From Blasia pusilla (Eukaryota > Marchantiophyta > Marchantiopsida > Blasiales), in contig CM114273.1 in NCBI GenBank assembly GCA_050084515.1, forward strand, positions 6,758,001 to 6,822,000: a DNA stretch of 64,000 nucleotides. Reading direction: 5' to 3'. The notes beneath the pieces are model-generated. The model was not told where the DNA came from. It searched no databases and worked only from the letters and a program-made list of their open reading frames with translations. The translations under genes were made by a program, and so were the position numbers. Of this stretch, positions 33,560-42,694 are shown piece by piece (positions within the stretch are counted from its first letter, which is position 1; the number at the start of each line of letters is the position of its first letter).

Positions 33560-34530
33560 CACCCATTGTGTGGCTTATCCCACATGAGGGTATTTGAGTG
33601 TTAGATCTCTTTGGAGGGATTAGCATCGGGTTAGCTGTTGTTTTGCACGTAGGAGTGCGAGTACAACAGTACCTGTATGTAGAGAGTGATGATGTTGCGA
33701 GACGCATCTCACTACGACACGTGGTGCAGTTATGCCTACATTTTCCTGACTTATTGTCTGCATCCGCGCTACAAGGGTATCAGAGTTCCCCACCGAGGGA
33801 TATTTCGTTGCTGGGGGCGCAAGACTTAGAGCGGGTAGGGACCATTGATTTGGCCATTTCCGGTTAGCCATGTCAGGGTCAATCGAGTGCTGGATGAGGC
33901 AACGGGTTGGTTGACACTTGGTCCAGGTTTTTTTGGGAGATGTTGAGGGTCTTACGGCAGTTGTAGGAGCACCAATCTCGTTCTCCAGCCTACATTATGG
34001 AGAATGTGCCGATCTCCAGGTCACGGGTGGTGACGAGTGCTCATCAGGTGCGTGCTTGGATCGGCCCATCAGTGTTCTTGGATGCGGGTAGTGTAGGTTC
34101 TAGAGCACATCACCCGCGTCTATGGTGGACCAACTTGGTGCCCCATGCGGTGTCACGGAGGGTGTATGCGAGAGTGGAGCGCCCCTCCCATTTGTTAGTG
34201 GATTCCAGTCTGGATCCTGATCGTCGATCACAGGTAGTGAGGCACGATGATCGACCACCATTGATTGTGGTCAACAGGGAAGGAATGCCATGTTTGTGAG
34301 TTTTCCCGCTTCCTATGCATACAAGGGGGCCGGTCCTAGCTTGGTTTGGGATGACCAGGTTCAGTGATTGGTGGAGCCCAACATCGACAAGAGAGAGCGA
34401 GCGATGGGATTTCCCACAAAAGTGATGGCAGTACCGTCAATGTCAAAGGCATCACGACGCCATGTCTTGGGTCAGGCAATGGACCTAAAGTGCTTAACAT
34501 GGATCCTCAACTTGGGAGTGGCTGAGTAGC
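33560..34530 (+). pseudogene. C5-cytosine DNA methyltransferase domain (copy 2)
   Basis: Second copy of the domain in the same position between protease and reverse transcriptase. Motif I is VLDLFGGISIGL (about 33598). Motif IV reads G-stop-PCQGQS: TAG at 33865-33867 replaces the Trp codon, and the Cys codon is at 33871-33873. Motif VI is YIMENVP (about 33994), the motif VIII-like block is SRAHHPRLWWTNL (about 34100-34140), the motif IX-like block is KRERAMGFPT (about 34391) and motif X RRHVLGQAMDLKCLTWIL (about 34455-34510). The domain is about 310 residues with no extra N-terminal regulatory domain. The PCQ motif and canonical order point away from DRM and DNMT3. Confidence 0.88.
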
Positions 34531-34856
34531 GTCGTATTAGATCGCGACAGATCTTAGCGGTTGCGTTGGTGAGTCCCATGCCTATCGAGACAGTGGAGGC
34601 AATGGCTGGGGGTGAGACCTAAGGAGATCTACACACCAGGGGAGATCGAGAGAGACACCCTTCGACTTCTTGGGATGTTTTGCAAGTACGCCTGGAGATG
34701 ATAGCCACAACATCGAGCCTGGTTCCAGACACTGCATGTGGAGGAGATCAGAGTTTGCAGTTGGTTGCAAGAGAGCGGCTGAGTGTTGTTGTTCGAGACA
34801 GGGTTGCACCATAGCAACCATCGATACCCGCATCGGAGAGTCCTACCGTAGTCACC

Positions 34857-35861
34857 ATGGAGACTTGGGAGCCAGATATGGGCCCTAAGTTGACAAGAGG
34901 AGAGCGGCGCCGGATACATCAGTTCCTCAAGAGTTATAGGAGCTGCTTTGCGTTTAGCATGGAGGATTTGGGTATGTTGAAGGGATTGGGGATCCGCATT
35001 GAGTTGTCGAGTGATACGCCGATCTTCCGAGGACCCTACGGGTATAGTGATATGGAGAGGGCTCTGATTCAAAGTAGGAGCCAGGACTTGGTCGGAGTAG
35101 GACTAGTGGAGATGTCGCATGGGGGGTATGCATCTACCACTGTCATGCCCGCCAAGAAGGATCTGCATGGCAACTGGACGGATAGGCGGATGTGTGGGGA
35201 TTACCGACCTATCAATTGGCAAACGAAGTCCGATAGGTATGCCATGCCTATCCCTGAGGAGATCTTTGATGCGATTGGTCACGCAAAGGTCTTCAGTTCA
35301 TTGGATTTGTGAGCCGGATACCATCAACTGCCTATCAGATTGGAGGACAAGTAGAAGATGGCATTTTGGGGCATCGATCCTCACAAGAAGGATCGTTTGT
35401 ACCAGTGGCGGTTCTTACCATTTGGGTTAAAGACCGCCCCAATTGAGTTTCAGAGGATCATGGATAGGATCTTGGCTGGTCTGGATTTTGCTAGGTGTTA
35501 TATTGATGACATCGTAGTCTTTAGCGCAACGGTTGAGGAGCATGAGCGACATCTAGAGGAGGTGTTTCGACGATTGCAATTACATGGGCTGAAGCTACAT
35601 CCAGGCAAGTGCAAGTTCTTCTACGACGAGATTGAGTAATTGGGTCATACGATATACCCAGGGGGCCTTGGTGTTCAACAGACAAAGGTAGAGGCTATCT
35701 CACGCATCCCATGCCCTATATATGTGAGCGGTGTTCGCGCATTCATGGGATTGGCGAACTTCTATCGGCGGTACGTCAAGGGATTCAGTTCGATTGCGAA
35801 GCCGCTGACCTTGCTAACAAAGGTGGATCACGAGTGGCACTGGGGGAATGAGCAGGAGTGA
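34857..35861 (+). pseudogene. Ty3/gypsy reverse transcriptase (copy 2), YIDD intact
   Basis: Runs from RGERRRIHQFLKSYR through VMPAKKDLHGNWTD and MCGDYRPINWQTKSDRYAMP to the palm. The motif A region reads SSLDL-stop-AGYHQ, with TGA at 35310-35312 where copy 1 keeps CGA. YIDDIVVFS is intact (Asp codons 35505-35510). The thumb block FMGLANFYRRYVKGF follows after another stop at 35637-35639. Apart from the stops this is a near-complete domain. Confidence 0.88.
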
Positions 35862-35936
35862 GCATTTCAATTGCTCAAGGACAAGTTGACGTCCGCGCCC
35901 ATCTTGAGGAGATCGATCAGGGGGCATCCTTTCTAG

Positions 35937-36275
35937 TTGCATACAGATTGGAGCATGTTGGAGCTTGGAGCGGTGCTCACCCAACATGATGATGAGGGTA
36001 GAGAGTTCATGGTGGCTTACGCTAGCCGCTCGAACAACGCTGTAGAGGCAAAGTACAGCTTGTATGAGGGTAAGTGCTTGGCTGCGGTTTGGGAAGTCAC
36101 GCATTTCAGATGCTACTTATTCGGCAACCCCTTTACCATCATTATTGATCATCAACCACTGAAGCGGTTGATGAAGTCTGAGAAGCTTACACAGAAGCTT
36201 GCGAGATGGGCTCTGTTGTTGCAGGGGTATGATTTTCAGGTGGTACATAGACTGGAATGCTCAACCAGGATGTAG
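35937..36275 (+). pseudogene. Ty3/gypsy RNase H domain (copy 2)
   Basis: Open 112 codons with YASRSNNAVEAKYSLYEG, CLAAVWEVTHFRCYL and IIIDHQPLKRLM. A single frameshift near 36250 interrupts the terminal DADGLSR-like end. Same order and spacing as copy 1. Confidence 0.8.
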
Positions 36276-36639
36276 ATGGGTTGATCCGTAACCCATGCCC
36301 CAGCCAGCGAGATGCGATTGGAGCTCGATGGCATGGAGAGAGTGATGAGGAGTCACTGCCAGGATGGCACATGCGTCAACCTATTTAGGCTTGTTGGCTA
36401 TGGAGAGCCAGAGTGTGGAGACTTCGATGGCGAGGTCTAGTGGAGAGTCATTGGATCCCGAGGCCAGTGAGGAGACCACAGGTGGCCGAGATATTCATGA
36501 TGATGGAGTAGTCTTGGAGTACCTTTGTACTGGCAGCGTTGCAAGCAGTGTGGGTGCTAGAGAGCGTGATTGGATCCTACAACGAGCCAGACGGTTCCGT
36601 TGGGAGGGGACACATGTTTGAGGATTTGGGAGGATGGTA

Positions 36640-37760
36640 GAGTACGCATAGTGCCGCATCCTTTGCAGAGAGCATGACTAGTGCACCATGCCCACGAGGA
36701 GTTGGGTCACTTTGGGGTGAAGTGGACGTATAGCTTGCTCTAGATTCAGAATTGGTGGCGAGGCATGTAGACTAACGTTCAACATTTTGTTGCCAAGTGC
36801 ATGGTGTGTGATCAAGTCCGAGCATCGTTCAATGCTCCGACTCCACAGTTGCATCCATTACCGATCATGGGCTTAGGGTATAGATGGAGTTTGGATTTTG
36901 CAGGACCTTTGCCTTTGACGGAGCGTCACAGTCGTTATGTGTTGGTGATGGTCGAGCACTTCTCGAAGTGGATCGAGTTGGTTGCATTGCGTGACAAAGC
37001 GAGTGAGGGAGTAGCTTATGCCTTTCTTGACAGAGTGTTGAGTCATTATGGCACACCAGCTAAGGTGTTGACAGACCAGGGTACCGAGTTTCGCGGTGAG
37101 TTCCAGATCTTGTGTGATCAAGCGCTGATCGACCACCGCACGACTTCGTGAGATCATCCTGAGGCGCATGGATTAGCGGGGAGAGTTGTGTAGATGGTGA
37201 AGAGGGGTTTACGCAAGTATGGCTTGCAGAGAGGTCACCTAGAAGATTGGGACCTCTAGTTGCCGTGGTTGGCAATGGGATACAAATTCATCAAGCAGGC
37301 ATCCTTAGCGTCTTTTTCACCGTACTTGCTATTTTATGGCCGAGATCCAAATTTACCTGCGGCCATTTGTCGAGATGTTGGTGAAGTGCTGGACCTTGAT
37401 GACCCAAATGTATGGATGCAAGCATGTTCTCAGAGGGCTGAGTTATTTTGGAGAGTGATGCCCAGGGCGTTCGAGAACTTGGCGATTAGCGCAACATCGG
37501 GATACGTTGAGGTATGCGACTATTCGGGGTGGTGGTTATCGACCAACTATCTGGAGGTTTCATTAGGGAGATTATGTCTACTTGTAGCAGACGCATCGAC
37601 GACGTTGGATGTGCCTGCAGGGCGCACAATCCTGAGAGTGCGTAACCTTTTGCCATCCGCTGTTCTCTTGCTGGAGGGACGCGATGGTATGGTATGGAAG
37701 GACCATGTGCGTAATTGTGCGCCATGTCACCTTCCTAACATTGATGGTACAGTATATCCG
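36640..37760 (+). pseudogene. Integrase (copy 2), catalytic Glu changed to Gly
   Basis: The HHCC head is at about 36690-36840 (HEELGHFGVK... CMVCDQVRASFN). In the core, the first Asp is in WSLDFAGP (codon 36894-36896) and the second in VLTDQGTEF (37074-37076). The expected Glu lies in GLAER of copy 1, but here reads GLAGR (about 37170-37185). D-to-E spacing is about 35, the DDE hallmark. A TGA falls at about 37149. The C-terminal part (37260-37931) runs openly through NCAPCHLPN into the PHD finger. Confidence 0.85.
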
Positions 37761-37779
37761 AGCTTAGTAGTACTCCCTG

Positions 37780-37931
37780 TAGGCTTGCGTTGTATGTTGT
37801 GTGGTTCTGCCTGTGGTGTGGCCACGATGCTAGTCTGTGATGGATGTTCGAGAGGTTGGCATATGGCATGTCTGACGCCACCTCTCTCTAGGGTTCCTCG
37901 GGAACGATGGATGTGTCCCAGATGGACATAG
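37780..37931 (+). pseudogene. PHD-type zinc finger at integrase C-terminus (copy 2)
   Basis: LRCMLC, VCDGC, GWHMAC and WMCPRW: seven of eight zinc ligands remain, with the last Cys reading Trp. It is in frame with the integrase tail, which shows it is part of the pol polyprotein and not a neighbour. Position and linker match copies 1 and 3. Confidence 0.85.
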
Positions 37932-38119
37932 AGGAGATACTAGGTAGGTTTCGATCCCTACTTTTTCTGTGACATGGATGACAGGAAGGCGATTAACGAT
38001 GGGGCCACATGAGCACTCGGCCTTTCTGCTCTTAGCGTCTTAGAGATGTATGTCGTGGTAGGTAGGGATAGATGGCTATCTGGAGTTAGAGAGACCTAAC
38101 CACCAGCTAGGGGGGCGAT

Positions 38120-38245
38120 TGGAGATATTTTGGTACTTCTTGCCTCTGTGTATGGGCGCCATGAATTAGCATGGGATTGTGTGTGTTTGTGTGTGTGTTT
38201 GATGACAATGATGTATGTTGTATAGCGATGTGTATGCACAAGACA
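38120..38245 (+). repeat. 126-bp 3' terminal unit of copy 2
   Basis: Starts TGGAGATATTTTGG one base after a purine tract and ends TATGCACAAGACA. It is the same length as A1 and A2. It is followed immediately by the CACCT target duplication (38246-38250). Confidence 0.85.
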
Positions 38246-38772
38246 CACCTTTTATGCTCTTTCATAATTTTCATAGGGCTCATGTTCACTCGCAATAAGC
38301 GCTCAACAAAGTCCCTGCAATGAGGACTTAATTTTGGGGCAACAATTGCATTTGCAATATTTGTTGTCTTGTCTAGGTCACCATGGCAAATCTGACCCAC
38401 CTTGTCCACATGTTTTGAGTGCAAGTGCCTCAACATGCAAAAACCAGGACGGTCTATCGACTTTATGACAACAAAGTGGAATTGGCATCCACGGCCTTGA
38501 GAAAGCCCCACATTTTTACTTTTTCTTTCTGGCCTACTACCCTTACCCCCTTTGCTTCGACGGTTGGGATGAAAGATCTCTTCAGGAAAAGAGGTCCAAA
38601 CACGTTTCCTAAAATCCTGGGGCCCATACGCACACTAATACCGAATGGTGATATTGATGTGTGCAGATTTATCAATTTTGCATTTTTGAAAAGTCGTATG
38701 GAAATGCGGTCTATGTTCTTCACCTTGTATGAAATCAGCCTATTTGCTGGAATCCATTCTTCTTTTCTTTGA
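38246..38772 (-). pseudogene. MULE/FAR1-like transposase gene, N-terminal part
   Basis: Minus-strand continuation of the element at 25301-27983. It reads an N-terminal region (FLKRSFIPTVEAKGVRVVGQ), then after one frameshift GCQFHFVVIKSI, HLHSKHVDKVGQICHG and APKLSPHCRDFVERLL, ending at MKEHKR, where gypsy copy 2 was inserted. This order (Cys/His-rich head, then the core beyond the insertion) fits plant MULE transposases. Confidence 0.7.
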
Positions 38773-40281
38773 CCATACCAATTCAGGTGTTCACTTATAA
38801 AAGGGCCAGGTAAGGGATTTTGAATGGAGTCACATGCTAAATCTGATGTTCAATACGAAGCTTTGGGAAGCTTCAATGAATAACTACTACGAACCTTCAA
38901 TCACCTTCCCACCAATGAAGATTCAAATAATATACCCTGTATTCAGAAGACACACATGTATAGAGAAAAATGCAAGAAATATAAGTGCTATTACATCTTC
39001 TTTGTAATGTCTCATTATAGTTGGAGACAATCGATACAAGTTTCTTGTAGTGGAGGTCATACTATCCTTTCTACATGTCAATATTTTGCTTCGAAAATTA
39101 TGCAATACACGACATCCAGACAACGGAAATGAAAGTAGGAATGATGAAGATGGATGAACGCCCGCTGCCAAGGGTTCATTACGTATTATGTTTATGCATG
39201 CTGCCAAGGGCACTAAAGCGCAATGTCCAAGCTACTACTGTGAATCGGAACCCAACTGAACAGAACAGAACTTCAAATAAGCGAATAGAAACGAAGGATG
39301 TAATACACATTTATGCACCTTACAGATTTGGACACGGCCGCCTGTTGTAGTCGGCAGCAATCCAAACCAATCCGAAGGCCGAATGCTCAATCCACGTACC
39401 ATAGCTCTTGTTCGGGTTAATCCTCTAGCGTGAAACGATCATAATCCTCCATGAGCGATGCTAATAGACCAAATGACGAGCCTCTCGGTCGCTCCACATG
39501 CACTCCATCCCGCATTGGAGGTCGATTACGTAGACACGACGTTCATTAGGGCTAATCGACGGCGGCGGGGAACGGAGTCTAAATGGACTTCTTATCGGAT
39601 GGAGTCTATTTGTTGAAACGGACGTTTTTAAGTCTGTCCATCACCGGCGGCGGGGAACGGAGTCTAAACGGACGTCCATGCCAACATGTCGTGCGCAAAG
39701 CAGGATATCAGAATATGGTGAGGACCACTACCGTTTTCCCGATCCGGAGCTCCAAAGCTCGCGTTCATCGAGCCACCTGCAGATAGAGCCTAGCCTAGGC
39801 TTTGCTTTATTGCGAAGTCGCGGCAAAGTATGGGCTTCGGTACACTGCCCAAATTATGCAACGGTGAAAAAGCACATCATATTTTAAAATCTGAACCTAT
39901 TAAATCATCTTTCAAATATTACCCGTGTCAATACTAAATGTCATAAATGTGTACATGAGTAAAGGATTTTCAAATCCCATTCTCTTTTAATAATATATAT
40001 AGAGACGACACCCTACTCTCCCCACGTGTCCATTGCACTTCTCGCATGAGATGACTACGATGTACATTCGTCTCTCGAGGCGTACGTGGTCGACTGCTCG
40101 TGGTAAGTGGTTGGCTTTGTTTCTGTGTTCTCCACTTTGGCCACTCTTCTCCAGAGTCCAGCCTACTACTGTGCGCTGTGCGCTATGGCTCGTGTGTGGA
40201 GAGTTCTGATTCATATCTTCTGCAACGTTGTGCCCTAATGATCCTCGTTCCTCCGTCGATCCATCGCCACGCGCTTGGAAG
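38773..40281. other. Intergenic DNA between MULE remnant and poly(A) polymerase gene
   Basis: No supported frame. Direct repeats of CGGCGGCGGGGAACGGAGTC (39560-39588 and 39645-39673) lie in a GC-richer patch. 40080-40281 probably belongs to the promoter and 5' untranslated exon of the next gene. Confidence 0.45.
39560..39673 (+). repeat. Direct repeat, two 29-bp units
   Basis: 39560-39588 and 39645-39673 share GGCGGCGGGGAACGGAGTCT plus the following AAAyGGAC. Both are followed by a GGAC-type block. Non-coding. Confidence 0.7.
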
Positions 40282-40764
40282 GTATGCTTGACAGGCGGAA
40301 GAATTCGTGTTTGCGTGGAGCGCATTGTACTGCTCTTCATGCCGGAGTATGGCTGGTCGTTTGGTCTCCGTCGATGAGGATTTCCATTGGGGCCTTTTTT
40401 TCTTCTCCTCTTCTTGGTATCTATATTGTGGAATCTTGTTTCGGGAGCTCTCGCGTTTGATATCTGAATTGCGTGCGGTTCCATCTATGTCCTGAGCCCG
40501 AGTTTCCTCTTTCTCCCCAGGTTAATCGTGCTTGTTATGTTACGCTGCATGGATCGAATTTCCTGATGTACCATTCTCTGGCGGATGCAATGTATCTATG
40601 ATGTAGGTTAGCGTTCAGGGTGAGGAGAGTTGATTTCCATGTGTTGGTGGCGTGTGAGGATCACTTCAGAAATTAGCCTGCATCTCTAGACTTTTTGGTG
40701 GCATTTAGGGAGTTGTTGTTGCCAGCTCCTAAATTCAACCGTTTTCTGTCATCATTTTGCACAG
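40282..40764 (+). other. Probable 5' UTR intron of the poly(A) polymerase gene
   Basis: Donor AAG/GTATGC at 40282 and acceptor TTTTGCACAG ending at 40764 frame a stop-rich segment. An alternative acceptor (TCTTTCTCCCCAG) ends near 40521. The ATG follows 106 bases after the chosen acceptor. Confidence 0.45.
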
Positions 40765-40870
40765 GTGCGTCGTCTCAACGACGCCGGTGGCATTAACGCT
40801 GGCTTTGTCGAAGAGGAATCCACCTTGGTAGTGGATAGGGGAGTGTGTAGCCTGACCTGAGGGCATAGCG

Positions 40871-42694
40871 ATGGTCACAAGAGCATCGCTTGCCCCTACA
40901 TGGGTGGCTGCCCTCCCCTCTGATGATGAGGATGAGAAAATACCTTCAACTCACAAGCTTGCTGAGGCCCTGGCAGAATTGGAAGAACCGGATTGCTACA
41001 TTGTTGAAGAGGAGGACGTTCAGATCTTGAACATTACTCGTCTTGAACAGCTGCCGAGGTATGACAACACTAGCAAAGCAACCTCTGATAACCTCTTTAA
41101 GTGGTCACTGTCACTAAGAGAATCGGATTCTGCAGCCACGGCCACGGGTGTGGATTCCTGTACTCGAGAAGTCTACAAGTTTACCGCTGGGGTTGATGAT
41201 CCTCTTATTCAAAGTAATGGAGGGTCTCTGAGGAAGTTGAAGAAGAATGAATTACGTCAGCAGCGAAAATTACGAGCCGCTACTTTCCTGGCACAAGGTC
41301 TTGGAAGGAACGGTGATGTGGCCGCTTATAACAAAGTGGTGCGAACGGAGCCGACGGCGCAGACCCCAGGGTTTGATTCAGTGGCTAGGGGTAGGGGTTT
41401 GGAACGGTTGTTAAATGGAAATACGACAAGAGAGTGGTGGAACAGCTTACGAGCGTGCCAAGGTACTGAGCTGTCTAATCTTCATTGGAACGTTCTACAG
41501 TTTTGCAAGATTTACGAGCTGACTCCCGAGCAGATGCTGGTGAGAAGAGACGCCCTCGAGTATGTTACGGTTGGAGTCCATGAAATATGGCCGACAGCCG
41601 AAGTGCAGCTGTTTGGCTCCACTGCCACGGGCTTGGCTCTGCCTTGGAGTGATATAGATGTGGCCGTTATGTCCCCGCGTCACAATGGATCGTGGCAGAA
41701 GCCATCTACAATGTCATGGTTGTCAGCATTGAGTCAGAATTTGAAACGGCATGGTCAGTGCAAGAGTGTGAGACCTATCCCATTTGCGAAGGTTCCTATT
41801 TTAAAAGTTGTTTTCAAGTCCGGGCTTGCTTGCGACATCTCTTTCGATGTTCACAATGGACCAAGGGGCGTGCCAGTTATTCGCGAATTCATGCGACTAT
41901 ACGAAGCCATGCGCCCTCTTTGTTTAGTTCTAAAATTCTTCCTCGGAAAGAAGTCTCTTAACGAGCTGTACACTGGCGGTATTGGCAGTTTTTGCCTGAT
42001 AAATATGGTTGCGAGTCATCTGCAGAACTTGGGAGTCCATGGACCAGGCCACGATCTGGGCATTCTTCTGCTGTCCTTCTTTACGCATTACACCAGCATG
42101 CACAACTACTCGAGCGATGTGGTGTGCACGAGGGCTGGTAGTTGCCCCTCTAAGCAGGCCAGGGGTTGGGTAAAGGTTTCAGATCCCGAACTTCTGTCAT
42201 GCGAGGATCCTCTAGACCCTACTTCGGATATAGCGAAGGGGTCCTACAAAATTCATGAAGCACGTCAGATTTTCTCGAGGGCAAAGAGGTCACTAATTGC
42301 TCACTGGTACGAGAAGAACGTACTCGATCATCTGGTGGATACGAATATATCACAGAGTCCGGCAATGGATGTGCCAGGTGTGGGATCGCAGTCTCCTGTG
42401 GGTAAGAAGAAACTGAAGCAAAAGAAAAGGAAGAGGAAGTACCAAGATGAGGTGGAGGATAAAGAGGAGGATCCTGCTTCTAAGCAGACAAGGAAGAAGC
42501 GGAAAGCCCAAGGCAAATCCAGTCAACAGGTCAGTGGCACTCTGCAAAAAAGTCCTCAAAAGCCCAAGAAGAAGAACGAAAGAAAGGAAGGGAGGAAACG
42601 TCAAGTGGAAAAGATACTGTTAGATTTCTGGGATTCCCACTCCCATCCAAGGTTGAAGCCATGGAAATCCACAAGTAGGAGGCAGAGTTGGTGA
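40871..42694 (+). CDS. TRF4/PAPD5-like non-canonical poly(A) polymerase
   Basis: 607 residues in one uninterrupted exon. It is a nucleotidyltransferase of the TRF4/5-PAPD5 group, which adds short A tails to nuclear RNAs for exosome surveillance (TRAMP complex). The NTP-transferase fold shows FGSTATGL (248-255) and LPWSDIDVAV with Asp 261 and 263, and the third catalytic Asp 322 in ACDISFD. The PAP-associated domain has YTGGIGSFCLINM (367-379), DLGILLLSFF (395-404) and EDPLDPTSDIAKGSY (445-459). The C-terminus (510-607) is very Lys/Arg-rich (KKKLKQKKRKRK), likely nuclear/nucleolar targeting. The acidic N-terminus has no domain. Start: the first ATG after the presumed 5' UTR intron. No catalytic residue is missing, so it is probably functional. 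The lack of coding introns is unusual next to the intron-rich neighbours. Confidence 0.9.
   Translation: MVTRASLAPTWVAALPSDDEDEKIPSTHKLAEALAELEEPDCYIVEEEDVQILNITRLEQLPRYDNTSKATSDNLFKWSLSLRESDSAATATGVDSCTREVYKFTAGVDDPLIQSNGGSLRKLKKNELRQQRKLRAATFLAQGLGRNGDVAAYNKVVRTEPTAQTPGFDSVARGRGLERLLNGNTTREWWNSLRACQGTELSNLHWNVLQFCKIYELTPEQMLVRRDALEYVTVGVHEIWPTAEVQLFGSTATGLALPWSDIDVAVMSPRHNGSWQKPSTMSWLSALSQNLKRHGQCKSVRPIPFAKVPILKVVFKSGLACDISFDVHNGPRGVPVIREFMRLYEAMRPLCLVLKFFLGKKSLNELYTGGIGSFCLINMVASHLQNLGVHGPGHDLGILLLSFFTHYTSMHNYSSDVVCTRAGSCPSKQARGWVKVSDPELLSCEDPLDPTSDIAKGSYKIHEARQIFSRAKRSLIAHWYEKNVLDHLVDTNISQSPAMDVPGVGSQSPVGKKKLKQKKRKRKYQDEVEDKEEDPASKQTRKKRKAQGKSSQQVSGTLQKSPQKPKKKNERKEGRKRQVEKILLDFWDSHSHPRLKPWKSTSRRQSW

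Larger units (their letters stand above)
27984..38245 (+). mobile_element. Ty3/gypsy-type retroelement with DNA methyltransferase and PHD finger, copy 2
   Basis: Full-span copy of 10,262 bp including a 570-bp later insertion. Order: leader (27984-30035), gag with zinc knuckles, aspartic protease, C5-methyltransferase, reverse transcriptase, RNase H, integrase, PHD finger, purine tract and a 126-bp 3' terminal unit. It is flanked by CACCT duplications. The left end starts ATCACGACTGTTAGG, matching the leader piece of copy 1 (from about 4793) and not the 3' unit, so a conventional 5' LTR is absent. Stops and frameshifts occur in every domain. Reverse transcriptase keeps YIDD, but the integrase catalytic Glu reads Gly. 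Confidence 0.9.
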
